Shown: one piece after another, positions 14,974 to 22,061 of the stretch
How positions within the stretch are numbered: the stretch's first letter is position 1
Layout: each line of letters begins with the position of its first letter
Assembly: GCA_021776555.1 (NCBI GenBank)
Contig: JAJFFR010000053.1
Coordinates: 1 to 34,092 of the forward strand
DNA from: Robiginitomaculum sp.
GTDB taxonomy: Bacteria > Pseudomonadota > Alphaproteobacteria > Caulobacterales > Maricaulaceae
Length of the DNA stretch: 34,092 nt
Direction: 5' to 3'
The notes under the pieces: model-generated
Told to the model about the DNA's origin: nothing
The model's input: the letters and a program-made list of their open reading frames with translations, nothing else
The model's database searches: none
Position numbers and translations under genes: made by a program

Positions 14974-15013
14974 ATGCTTCGAGGCTCCCTTCGGTCGCAC
15001 CTCAGCATGAGGT
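14974..15013. repeat. Half copy of the palindromic repeat found in glyS
   Basis: CTTCGAGGCTCCCT, GGTCGCACCTCAG and ATGAGGT occur in the same order and spacing as at 434-471 inside glyS, with about six differences over nearly 50 bases. The second half of the palindrome is absent here. It lies between the Phe-ladder gene and folB, which end facing each other. Confidence 0.8.
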
Positions 15014-15075
15014 GGGTGGTTTAGGAGCCTATCAAGTCCGGGGGCCGGAACCAAGCGCCAACCCTCAGGCGCATT

Positions 15076-15438
15076 TCACTCCATGCGAGAGCGGGTGATT
15101 TCGACGCCGGCGGCGTCGGCTTTGGTGATGGCGCCGGGTTTTTCGATGCGGACTTGTACGGCATCGACCCGGGGGTCGATTAGGCATTGTTCGGCGATGC
15201 GCTCGACCAATGTCTCGATCAATTGCACATGTCCGGCGGCGCACTCGGCTTCGATCAACTCGGCCACCCATTCATAATTTAAGGTTTCGATCAGCCGATC
15301 ATCTTGGGGTGGGGGCAGCTTGCCCAATTGCAACTCAACATCGACCTTGATCAATTGCTTGGCTAGGTGTTCGTGCGGATGCACACCAATGCTGACCATG
15401 ACTTTGAAGCCGCGCAGGAATATCTTGGTCTGGCTCAT
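15076..15438 (-). CDS. folB: Dihydroneopterin aldolase family protein
   Basis: 120-residue FolB-type protein. FolB converts dihydroneopterin to 6-hydroxymethyl-dihydropterin in folate synthesis and forms cytosolic octamers. Family landmarks are VSIGVHPHEHLAKQ (usually IGVY..E), LNYEWVAELI, LIETLVERIAEQCL and VQVRIEKPGAI. His replaces the common Tyr in the GVY motif. The ATG overlaps the stop of the upstream SDR gene by 4 bp (ATGA), so the two are translated together. Some FolB paralogues act on dihydromonapterin or as FolX epimerases, and the partner gene (a pteridine-reductase-like SDR) leaves that possible. Confidence 0.9.
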   Translation of the reverse strand: MSQTKIFLRGFKVMVSIGVHPHEHLAKQLIKVDVELQLGKLPPPQDDRLIETLNYEWVAELIEAECAAGHVQLIETLVERIAEQCLIDPRVDAVQVRIEKPGAITKADAAGVEITRSRME

Positions 15439-16187
15439 TCAGTGATCCCGGCATCTGTAGTGTGTTGCCAAGCCAAATGTTGACCACCATCGACGATTAG
15501 CGTCTGGCCGGTCACGGCTTTGGCTTGCAACAGGTATTGTACTGCTTGGATGATTTCGGTTGGAGGGGATCCATTTTGCAACAGGCTTTGGGATTGTTGC
15601 GCTGCAAAATCCGCCTGGCTCTGCCGCGCGCCTTGCAAGGTCGGGCCAGGAGCCACGGCGTTGACTTGAATGCGCGGGGCCAAGGCTTGTGCCATGGTCT
15701 GGGTGGCAGCCGACAGGGCCGCTTTGGACAAGGTATAACTGAAAAAGGACGGGTGGGGTCGGGATAGGCGTTGGTCGAGTAAATTGATCACATGGCCGAA
15801 TTGATCGGTCGGTAATTGCGCCGCGAAGCCTTGGCTCAGGAACACCGGTGCTTTGGCATTGATCGCGAAATGCCGATCCCAATCATCAGCGCTCAGTTCA
15901 GCCAAATGATCATTTTCAAACCGGCTGGCATTGTTGATCAGGCCTTGTACCGGGCCGGTACTGGTGGCGATTTTGGGCAATAATGTGGTGCATTCCTGGT
16001 GATCTTCCAGATCGGCTTGGACCAATTCACCGCTGCCGCCCATGGCTTCGATCTGGCGCAAGGTTCTGGCGGCACCTTTCTCTGAGCTTCGGTAATGCAC
16101 AATGATATGGTGCCCAGTTTTAGCCAAAGCGATGGCCAGCAATTGTCCGATACGCGCTCCGGCGCCGGTGATCAGGATGCGACCCAT
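15435..16187 (-). CDS. Pteridine-reductase-like short-chain dehydrogenase (FolM/PTR1 type)
   Basis: 250-residue SDR. TGAGARIG (7-14) binds the dinucleotide and HYRSS (31-35) after the second strand suits NADPH. NNAS is at about 85-88. The catalytic set appears to be Asp138, Tyr151 and Lys155: Asp sits where classical SDRs have Ser, and the spacing (13 then 4) is that of pteridine reductase PTR1 (Asp181, Tyr194, Lys198). E. coli FolM, a dihydromonapterin reductase, belongs to the same group. Overlap with folB supports a role in reduced-pterin metabolism. The substrate (dihydrofolate, dihydromonapterin or another pterin) is inference. Confidence 0.85.
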   Translation of the reverse strand: MGRILITGAGARIGQLLAIALAKTGHHIIVHYRSSEKGAARTLRQIEAMGGSGELVQADLEDHQECTTLLPKIATSTGPVQGLINNASRFENDHLAELSADDWDRHFAINAKAPVFLSQGFAAQLPTDQFGHVINLLDQRLSRPHPSFFSYTLSKAALSAATQTMAQALAPRIQVNAVAPGPTLQGARQSQADFAAQQSQSLLQNGSPPTEIIQAVQYLLQAKAVTGQTLIVDGGQHLAWQHTTDAGITE

Positions 16188-16190
16188 GGG

Positions 16191-17162
16191 CTATAACGCC
16201 TTGGACACGAGCCAGCTCAAATAGGCCACGTAAGAAGCAAACAGCAAAAACCCAGCCACGCGGCCAATCGGACGGCGGGCAAAGGCAAATGCCGCGACCA
16301 AAATCGAAGCGCCCAGCATGACCGGCAAATCAAGGCGCAACAAGGACGGCTCTACGGGAAGCGTTCCGGTCATGGCCGCCGCGCCACCCACTGCAAAAAT
16401 GTTGAAAATGTTGGAGCCAAAGGCATTGCCCACAGCCAGTTCGGAATGTCCGCGAAATGCGGCAATGACCGAAGTGGCCAATTCAGGCAATGATGTACCG
16501 ATCGCCACAATGGTCAGTCCGATAATGGCGTCTGAAATGTTGAGTGTACTGGCAATGATAACCGCATTGCTACCAACCAGGTGCCCACCAATGGGCAAAC
16601 CGATTACGCCAGCCAAAATAAACAGGGCAATGGTTCGGCCGGTTTTGGGCAGGCCGTCCATATGTTCCACATCGGCTAGTTCGGTAATGTCGGCAGCGAC
16701 TTCCTTGCCGCTACGGGCTTGGGTGAACAGATAGAGCAGATAGGCCAAGATCAGCGCAAACAGCAGCGCCCCCTGCCAAAACACGATCTGACCGCGACAG
16801 GCCATTAGGTAAAAGATAATCGCCGCAACAATGGCAATGGATACATTGCGTCTGGTGCCGGGGGCGGTGGTGGTGATCGGAATGATCATGGCAGGCACAC
16901 CCAGCACCAACAGCATGTTGGCTGTGTTGGAGCCAATGACATTACCGATAGCCAAACCCGGCGCACCGGCTAGTACTGCGCCGACACTAACCACCAGTTC
17001 GGGTGCAGAAGTACCCAAGGCAATCACCGTCAAGCCGATGATCAAAGGTGGGATGCCCCAGCCTTTGGCCAAAGATGCAGAACCGCGCACCAACACATCG
17101 CCAGATATAATCAATACAGCAATGCCAAAAACCAGCCATAACAGAGGTACTATTATTTCCAT
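16191..17162 (-). CDS. CaCA-family sodium/calcium antiporter (YrbG-like)
   Basis: 323-residue inner-membrane cation exchanger with about ten helices. The two family alpha-repeats are plain: GLTVIALGTSAPELVVSV with GNVIGSNTANML in the first half, and GLTIVAIGTSLPELATSV with GNAFGSNIFNIF in the second. The repeats supply the Glu and Asn/Ser residues that coordinate Ca2+ and Na+. The two halves are linked by a cytoplasmic loop with EVAADITELADVEHMDG. The gene is upstream of, and co-directional with, the SDR/folB pair with 3 bp spacing, and divergent from the histidine kinase gene. Confidence 0.95.
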   Translation of the reverse strand: MEIIVPLLWLVFGIAVLIISGDVLVRGSASLAKGWGIPPLIIGLTVIALGTSAPELVVSVGAVLAGAPGLAIGNVIGSNTANMLLVLGVPAMIIPITTTAPGTRRNVSIAIVAAIIFYLMACRGQIVFWQGALLFALILAYLLYLFTQARSGKEVAADITELADVEHMDGLPKTGRTIALFILAGVIGLPIGGHLVGSNAVIIASTLNISDAIIGLTIVAIGTSLPELATSVIAAFRGHSELAVGNAFGSNIFNIFAVGGAAAMTGTLPVEPSLLRLDLPVMLGASILVAAFAFARRPIGRVAGFLLFASYVAYLSWLVSKAL

Positions 17163-17274
17163 GACGCGGTTCGACTCCTGACCGGTAGCAAGACCGGTAA
17201 AACTTCAGTGCAATCGTTTCCCACAACCCACTTCGCAAGACAAGCACCAAGCGCATATTGGTTTAGGAAGGTTG

Positions 17275-17293
17275 TTAACAGCCAAATAACCAT
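17275..17293 (+). promoter_or_regulatory. CtrA-like binding site in the antiporter/kinase divergent region
   Basis: TTAA at 17275-17278, seven bases, then ATAACCAT at 17286-17293. The consensus site of the alphaproteobacterial cell-cycle regulator CtrA is TTAA-N7-TTAA, often extended to TTAACCAT; this site has one mismatch in the second half. A short palindrome, AACCATTGGTT, overlaps its right edge. It lies 100 bp before the kinase ATG. One match of this size can arise by chance. Confidence 0.4.
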
Positions 17294-17392
17294 TGGTTGT
17301 TATACAGTCAAAATATACACGAAAAAGTAGAGTAACGATATTACATCAATTTTGACCTGGATGAACTGCCAATACGAGAAAAGAGAATTCCT

Positions 17393-18568
17393 ATGAACAC
17401 TGTCGATGAAGAGACCATGCGCCAGCAAGGGCAATTTCTGGCAACCATTAGCCATGAGATCAGAACGCCGTTAAATGCGATATCGGGCATGTCGCAATTA
17501 TTGGCGGATACGCCGTTGAGCAAGGATCAAAACGAGTTTGTGGATACGATCTTACAGGCTGGCTCGCATTTGCTTTCCATGGTCGATAATTTGCTAGATG
17601 TGGCCAAGCTACAAGCCGATGAACTGGTGCTGGCCGAAGATGTATTGGATGTCACCGATGAGCTAAAAGCCGCCATCTGTGAAATGACCGGCTTTGCCAA
17701 GGAAAAGGGTTTGTCGATCTCGATACAATGTACGCCGGACGTTGGTGGGCACAAGGTGATGGACCGGCGGCGGTTTCGGCAGTGCCTCAGTAATTTGCTC
17801 AGCAATGCCGTTAAATTTACGGCGAAGGGAAAGATCCGAATCTCTTCTTGGATGGGCGCGTCAGAGGCCGGAGCGGACATGTTGTATGTCTCAATTACTG
17901 ATTCCGGACCAGGAATACCAACCGAGAGCATGGATCGGATATTCGAGCTGTTTCACCAACAAGACACCGGTATTGGTCGATCATTCGACGGGGCGGGCCT
18001 CGGCTTGCCGGTTACCCGCCGTTTAGCCCGGTTGATGGGCGGTGATGTAGAAGTGGCCAGCACGCCGGGGGTCGGTTCGACTTTTACATTGGCCTTGACG
18101 GTTCAGGAGCCAGAGCCACAAAGCGCAGACACTGAGCAGAGTGCGGGTCATATTTTGATCGTTGAGGACAACCGGACCAACCAACGCCTGATTGGGTTGG
18201 TGTTGGAAAAATTAGGACACAGCAGTGCCGTGGCATCAGATGGAAAAGAAGGGCTGGAGCTGTTTCAGGCAGAGCATTTTGATCTGATCCTGATGGACCT
18301 GCACATGCCAGTAATGGATGGATTTGAAGCCACGACACAGATCAGAAAATCTGGTTTGGCCAATGCTGATCTGCCAATTGTTGCTTTGACCGCCGATGTG
18401 CGGCCGGGCATCGAGGAAAGAATCAGCGCAGCCGGTATGGATGCCTATCTGGCCAAGCCCTTTGAGGTGCCAGTACTGGCGGCCACCATCAGTGCGGCTC
18501 TGGCTGAAAACGAACAGGTGCGCGTCGCGCCCGAAACTAGTCGAGGCGTCCGTACTCAATCAGGTTGA
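17393..18568 (+). CDS. Soluble hybrid histidine kinase with receiver domain
   Basis: 391 residues with no transmembrane segment and no recognisable sensor domain. A HisKA domain begins almost at once (SHEIRTPLNAISGM, phospho-accepting His21). A HATPase domain follows (NLLSNAVKF N-box, DSGPGIP, FELFHQ, GAGLGLP). The C-terminal receiver domain has VEDN acidic residues near 255, the phosphorylated Asp at about 302 in LILMDLHMP, and the Lys of AKPF. Such proteins take input from partner proteins or act as phosphorelay intermediates. The ATG at 17393 follows an AGAGA stretch. The 3' end overlaps a tiny ORF on the other strand by 32 bp. A CtrA-like site upstream hints at cell-cycle control (inference). 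Confidence 0.93.
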   Translation: MNTVDEETMRQQGQFLATISHEIRTPLNAISGMSQLLADTPLSKDQNEFVDTILQAGSHLLSMVDNLLDVAKLQADELVLAEDVLDVTDELKAAICEMTGFAKEKGLSISIQCTPDVGGHKVMDRRRFRQCLSNLLSNAVKFTAKGKIRISSWMGASEAGADMLYVSITDSGPGIPTESMDRIFELFHQQDTGIGRSFDGAGLGLPVTRRLARLMGGDVEVASTPGVGSTFTLALTVQEPEPQSADTEQSAGHILIVEDNRTNQRLIGLVLEKLGHSSAVASDGKEGLELFQAEHFDLILMDLHMPVMDGFEATTQIRKSGLANADLPIVALTADVRPGIEERISAAGMDAYLAKPFEVPVLAATISAALAENEQVRVAPETSRGVRTQSG

Positions 18569-18629
18569 GGATGGCAAAAACAGCGGCAGTTCCCAACAAA
18601 GCCAACAAGGCAACCATGATAATCTCCAT
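18537..18629 (-). CDS. Putative tiny membrane peptide (26-30 residues)
   Basis: A short frame with 30 codons from the ATG at 18629, or 26 from the ATG at 18617. The second start is preceded by GGAG at 6 nt and is preferred. The peptide is one hydrophobic helix (MVALLALLGTAAVFAILN) followed by a polar tail, LIEYGRLD, a plan typical of small bacterial membrane proteins. It lies between the hybrid kinase and kbp on the opposite strand and overlaps the kinase 3' end by 32 bp. No family is recognised. The good ribosome-binding site and clean helix support it; the short length keeps confidence moderate. Confidence 0.5.
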   Translation of the reverse strand: MEIIMVALLALLGTAAVFAILNLIEYGRLD

Positions 18630-18756
18630 ATCACAAACAGCAGTATTGACTGACCTATAATCAGCTTTGATTGATCTGACCAGTCATGATTTTGGCCCTA
18701 GACGCGCATGAGTTGTCTCGTGCAAGCTGTATTCTTCACTTGATGGAGAATTTGAT

Positions 18757-19206
18757 ATGAACTTGATCGCATTTGCTGCCTCTGTTGGTCGCAAGCTGGG
18801 CATTGGCAAGGGCAAGGAAAAAGACGAAGCGGCCTTGCGTGCAGAAGTCGAAAAACTGGGCCTAGCTACGGAAAATATCACGATCGAAGTCGATGGCGAA
18901 ACCGTAAAAGTCACCGGCAAAACCACCAGTCAGGCCGAGAAAGAAAAAATCTTGATCGCGTTGGGCAATGTGCAAGGCATTGGCAATGTCGAGGATCATC
19001 TAGAAGTTGAAGAGCCGGCACCGGAAGCGGCCTATCACACGGTGATCCGGGGCGACACCTTGTGGGCGATCTCCAAAAAGCATTATAAGGCTGGGTCGAA
19101 ATACATGCTTATTTTTGAAGCCAACACGCCGATGTTGGAGCATCCAGATCGCATCTATCCCGGTCAAGTTTTGCGTATTCCACCACTGGAAGCCAAATCA
19201 ACCTAA
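18757..19206 (+). CDS. kbp: Potassium-binding BON-LysM protein Kbp (YgaU)
   Basis: 149 residues, the same length as E. coli Kbp/YgaU, and collinear with it: a short N-terminal helix, a BON domain at about 28-85 (ITIEVDGETVKVTGK...EKILIALGNVQGI) and a LysM domain at about 92-145 (YHTVIRGDTLWAISKKHY...IFEANTPML...DRIYPGQVLRIP). E. coli Kbp is a cytoplasmic K+-binding sensor that changes shape on K+ binding. No signal peptide is present, which agrees with a cytoplasmic location. The ATG has GGAG 8 nt upstream. The gene appears to be monocistronic and is followed by a long inverted repeat. Confidence 0.92.
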   Translation: MNLIAFAASVGRKLGIGKGKEKDEAALRAEVEKLGLATENITIEVDGETVKVTGKTTSQAEKEKILIALGNVQGIGNVEDHLEVEEPAPEAAYHTVIRGDTLWAISKKHYKAGSKYMLIFEANTPMLEHPDRIYPGQVLRIPPLEAKST

Positions 19207-19260
19207 GCACGATAATTCAAGATTATGATCTTGTGGCCGGTAGTATCTTTTGCGTAAAAT

Positions 19261-19315
19261 GGGTGCGCCGGCCGCTCGATTTGCAGTACTGCCAAGCGTT
19301 GATACCGGCGCACCC
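19261..19315. other. Long GC-rich hairpin element after kbp
   Basis: GGGTGCGCCGG (19261-19271) and CCGGCGCACCC (19305-19315) form a perfect 11 bp stem. The 33-base loop contains its own palindrome, GCAGTACTGC (19283-19292), flanked by CGCT/AGCG, so a nested hairpin is likely. It lies in the 229 bp between the convergent ends of kbp and thpR. It has no T-run directly after the stem on either strand, so it is not a textbook terminator. The rest of the stretch shows only a small CAAGAT/ATCTTG hairpin near 19219. Confidence 0.6.
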
Positions 19316-19435
19316 AAGGACGCACGCAAGGTTTTTATGACAAAGCAAACCTGAACGCGCTCTGAATGTGTTGTTTTGCCGTTGTTCAGTAAATTTAATC
19401 CGGAAAAATTAGTCAATCAGAACATATATTCCAAT

Positions 19436-19981
19436 TTAGTCAGAACTGAAGCTAGATTCGACCTGATATCCGGCTGGCCCCTTGCCCAAATGTGACGAGA
19501 ACAGATGAAACTGGTCGGTTTGAAAGCGGATCGCTTCATAGCCCTCAAATTCTTCAAAATACTGCGCCACATCAGTGGACGTTGTGCCTTTGCAATAAGC
19601 CAAGGTCAGGTGCGGAGTGTATTTGCGCCTTGGCGCATCGATCCCGGCGCGCTTTGCAGCTTGGTGGCAGTCATCGGCCAGTTTGTGGAGCTGCTGATTT
19701 TCTTGTGGGCTGGCACCGGCAATGCCAGCCCACACAGCAAATGGTTTTTTGCCGCCAAAATGGCCTAGGCCGGTAATGACTAATTCCAATTGTGGAACCA
19801 TAACGTCTTGTAGGGCGAGGCGCAGATCGTGGGCGGCCACCGGCTCTACATCGCCATAAAACTGTAAGGTGACGTGGAAATTCTCCTCTGGCCTCCAATG
19901 CGCCCCTGGCAATCCGGCTTGCAAGCGCGAAACCGCTTGGTGCAAGAGTTCTGGGATATGAATGGCGCTGAATAAACGCAT
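19436..19981 (-). CDS. thpR: RNA 2',3'-cyclic phosphodiesterase
   Basis: 2H phosphoesterase superfamily protein of 181 residues. It opens RNA 2',3'-cyclic phosphates to 2'-phosphates; older names call it 2'-5' RNA ligase. The two catalytic HxT motifs are HVTL (His36, Thr38) and HLTL (His124, Thr126). The ATG at 19981 has GGAG 5 nt upstream and begins MRLFSAIHIPE, the normal family start. The longer open frame (to 20203) would run through the divergent promoter region and is not supported. The gene is divergent from the Bax inhibitor-1 family gene. Confidence 0.94.
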   Translation of the reverse strand: MRLFSAIHIPELLHQAVSRLQAGLPGAHWRPEENFHVTLQFYGDVEPVAAHDLRLALQDVMVPQLELVITGLGHFGGKKPFAVWAGIAGASPQENQQLHKLADDCHQAAKRAGIDAPRRKYTPHLTLAYCKGTTSTDVAQYFEEFEGYEAIRFQTDQFHLFSSHLGKGPAGYQVESSFSSD

Positions 19982-20085
19982 GATTACTCCGGCAAAGTTC
20001 TGGGTGTTTTGCTCCGAAAGGGCATCGGAATTGCTGTTTTGGCGATTGTTTACCGTTTTGTCACCTGCAACCGGCAGACTTCCCC

Positions 20086-20114
20086 TTGATAAAAGGCCCC
20101 AAAACACCGATATA
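20086..20114 (+). promoter_or_regulatory. Candidate promoter of the Bax inhibitor-1 family gene
   Basis: TTGATA at 20086-20091 and GATATA at 20109-20114 with a 17 bp spacer, inside the 185 bp between thpR and the Bax inhibitor-1 family gene (ATG at 20167). The -35 match is good and the -10 match is weak; TATATG at 20111 is an alternative -10. The CTTG just before could also suit a heat-shock sigma factor, which I cannot decide. Confidence 0.35.
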
Positions 20115-20166
20115 TGGACGGAACGCCCTACTTCACGCGGGGCACAACAAAGGAAGAGTTGAACCA

Positions 20167-20883
20167 ATGGACAACCAACACCGTACGATGTCCCATGCAC
20201 CAAGCATGGATATGAGCATGGATCAGGGCTTACGCACCTTCATGCTGGGCATCTATAACCACATGATGGTTGCGATGGGCATTACCGGTACAATCGCCTA
20301 TTTCAGTTCGCAATCCCCAGCTTTGATGCAAATGATTCATACCACACCATTGCGTTGGGTCGTGATGTTCGCCCCGTTGGGCTTTGTGTTTTTTCTGGCG
20401 ACTCGTGTGTACAAAATGTCGCCCGGCGCAGCGCGCGGCTGGTTTTATGCCTTTGCTGCAGTGATGGGTCTGTCCCTGTCGTGGATTTTTCTGGCTTTTG
20501 CCGGCATTGCCATTGCTCAGATATTCTTCATGACCGCTGCCATGTTTGGCGCGCTAAGCTTGTGGGGGTACACCACCAAGAAAGACATTTCCGGGTGGGG
20601 TAGTTTCCTGATCATGGGCGTGATTGGCATTATCATTGCCTCTGTGGTCAATATCTTCTTGGCGTCCAGCGCCGTGCAGTTTGCTGTATCGGTATTGGGA
20701 TTGTTGATCTTTGCTGGATTGACTGCCTATGACACTCAAAAATTGAAGCACACCTATTATGCGATCGGGGCCGATGCCACGATGGCAGCGCGGGTATCCA
20801 TAATGGGTGCGCTAACTCTCTATCTCGATTTCCTCAATATGTTTATGTTCATGCTCAGCCTGTTTGGCGGTAGCCGGAACTAG
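20167..20883 (+). CDS. Bax inhibitor-1 (YccA/YbhL) family membrane protein
   Basis: 238-residue integral membrane protein with about seven helices and a Met-rich N-terminus (HRTMSHAPSMDMSMDQGL). GLTAYDTQKLKHTYY is the family's conserved AYDTQ segment and LYLDFLNMFMFMLSLFG is the typical C-terminal end. Bacterial relatives include YbhL and YccA, the latter a substrate and modulator of the FtsH protease; BsYetJ is a pH-sensitive Ca2+ leak channel. The ATG follows GGAAGAG. An open frame from 20086 would add 27 residues lacking family features. A strong terminator follows at 20908. Confidence 0.95.
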   Translation: MDNQHRTMSHAPSMDMSMDQGLRTFMLGIYNHMMVAMGITGTIAYFSSQSPALMQMIHTTPLRWVVMFAPLGFVFFLATRVYKMSPGAARGWFYAFAAVMGLSLSWIFLAFAGIAIAQIFFMTAAMFGALSLWGYTTKKDISGWGSFLIMGVIGIIIASVVNIFLASSAVQFAVSVLGLLIFAGLTAYDTQKLKHTYYAIGADATMAARVSIMGALTLYLDFLNMFMFMLSLFGGSRN

Positions 20884-20907
20884 CCTATTGATGGTTAAAC
20901 GTGAAAG

Positions 20908-20938
20908 CGCCCCGCCTTGCAAAGGGCGGGGCGTTTTT
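20908..20938 (+). terminator. Rho-independent terminator
   Basis: Stem CGCCCCGCC (20908-20916) / GGCGGGGCG (20925-20933), eight-base loop, then TTTTT. It follows the Bax inhibitor-1 family gene by 25 bp and separates it from the DUF2093 gene. Confidence 0.92.
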
Positions 20939-20976
20939 GTATGGCAAGACGAGTGGATACACAAAGGCAATAAGAC

Positions 20977-21195
20977 ATGAACCTGCTGGACAATGGATTT
21001 AGTGGACTGGCCGAACTGGAATACGGTGCCGGCGAATTTATGGTGATCCGCCCGGGCGCTCATGTGCTCTGTGCGGAAACCGGCCGGCAAATCCCTTTGC
21101 ACAACCTGGCCTATTGGTCGGTCGAATTGCAAGAAGCCTATATAGATGCCGATGCAGCCACTACGCGCTGGAAAACCTTGCAGAGCGACAAATGA
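20977..21195 (+). CDS. DUF2093 family protein
   Basis: 72-residue protein matching the DUF2093 pattern found in alphaproteobacteria: GFSGLAELEYGAGEFMVIRPGAHVLCAETGRQIPLHNLAYWSVELQEAYIDADAA. Function unknown. The sequence looks like a small beta-rich fold with a conserved Arg-Pro-Gly and a single Cys near residue 32. AAAGG lies 9 nt before the ATG. The stop overlaps the ATG of the M23 peptidase (ATGA), so the two are translationally linked; in other alphaproteobacteria DUF2093 genes are also found near peptidase or exonuclease genes (recalled, not checked). Confidence 0.87.
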   Translation: MNLLDNGFSGLAELEYGAGEFMVIRPGAHVLCAETGRQIPLHNLAYWSVELQEAYIDADAATTRWKTLQSDK

Positions 21196-22049
21196 TCCGG
21201 GCCTTTTGCTTGTTGTTTGCGGTATTTGCGGCCCAACCAGCCATGGGTGAAGATCGTGCTCCGGCTAGCATGTCTTGCACCGGACCTCTCTTGCAGGGTG
21301 GGTTTTTGATCTGCGCTTTGTCCGCAGATGCTGGTGTCTACCAGTTGGAGACCTCCGACGGCAAACAGGCAAAGCTATCCTTCGACCATCCGGCATTTTT
21401 GCCGTTTTCACGTAATTCTCCCTTGGACATTACCATACAAGCCAAGGGCCTTTCGCGGCACTGGCAACCGACAATCGAGGCGCAGCAGTTCACCTTGCAG
21501 GCCGGGAATTGGGCGATTGAGCGCATTGATGGCTTGCCGCCGGGCAAGGTCACGCCGCGCACGTTAGAACAACAACAAAAAGTCGAAGCCGACTGGAAAA
21601 AGAAACAAACCGCATGGGCGCACCGAACAGCCGCCAGTTGGTATGCCGGTGGCTTTACCAAACCAGTAGAAGTTTCACGGACATCTGGGGTTTATGGATC
21701 ACAACGCATTTTGAACGGCAAGCCCAAAAACCCGCACTTGGGTATGGATTTTGCAGCCCCAAAAGGTACAGATATTCTGGCACCGGCGGCAGCCGAAGTG
21801 GTGCTGGCCGAACCGGACATGTATTTTGAAGGCGGGTTGCTGGTGCTGGATCACGGGGCTGGCGTGATGAGTGTCATGCTGCACATGTCAAAGCTGGATG
21901 TGAAATTGGGCGATTGGGTGGGGCAAGGTCAAAAAGTTGGCGAGGTCGGAATGACCGGACGGGCTACTGGCCCGCATCTGCATTGGGGTATCAAGGTGCG
22001 CGGCACCTATATCAATCCCAAATTGGCGCTGGAATACACAGCCCCGTAG
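21192..22049 (+). CDS. Secreted M23-family metallopeptidase (LytM domain)
   Basis: 285-residue periplasmic protein. The signal peptide is MIRAFCLLFAVFAAQPAMG. An N-terminal beta-rich domain and a short coiled linker (LEQQQKVEADWKKKQTAW) precede a C-terminal M23 domain. Zinc ligands are visible in HLGMDFAAPKG (HxxxD) and in GPHLHWGI (HxH), with the family's MLHMSKLDVKLGDWVGQGQKVGEVGMTGRATG between. An intact ligand set suggests an active peptidoglycan endopeptidase. The ATG at 21192 overlaps the DUF2093 stop. The open frame extending upstream to 21114 is inside DUF2093 and is rejected. Confidence 0.94.
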   Translation: MIRAFCLLFAVFAAQPAMGEDRAPASMSCTGPLLQGGFLICALSADAGVYQLETSDGKQAKLSFDHPAFLPFSRNSPLDITIQAKGLSRHWQPTIEAQQFTLQAGNWAIERIDGLPPGKVTPRTLEQQQKVEADWKKKQTAWAHRTAASWYAGGFTKPVEVSRTSGVYGSQRILNGKPKNPHLGMDFAAPKGTDILAPAAAEVVLAEPDMYFEGGLLVLDHGAGVMSVMLHMSKLDVKLGDWVGQGQKVGEVGMTGRATGPHLHWGIKVRGTYINPKLALEYTAP

Positions 22050-22061
22050 GCCGCAATACGT

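Noticed and set aside
18656-18661. Perfect TATAAT upstream of kbp
   Set aside because: No -35 element lies 16-18 bp before it (TTGAC is only 5 bp away) and it is about 100 bp from the kbp start; not listed as a promoter.
19982-20203. Long N-terminal extension of ThpR
   Set aside because: It would read through the divergent promoter of the Bax inhibitor-1 family gene, shows no family similarity, and the ATG at 19981 has a proper GGAG site.
20891-20898. ATGGTTAA, a perfect match to the CtrA half site TTAACCAT on the minus strand
   Set aside because: It lies just after a gene and before its terminator, lacks the second TTAA at the right spacing, and is likely chance.
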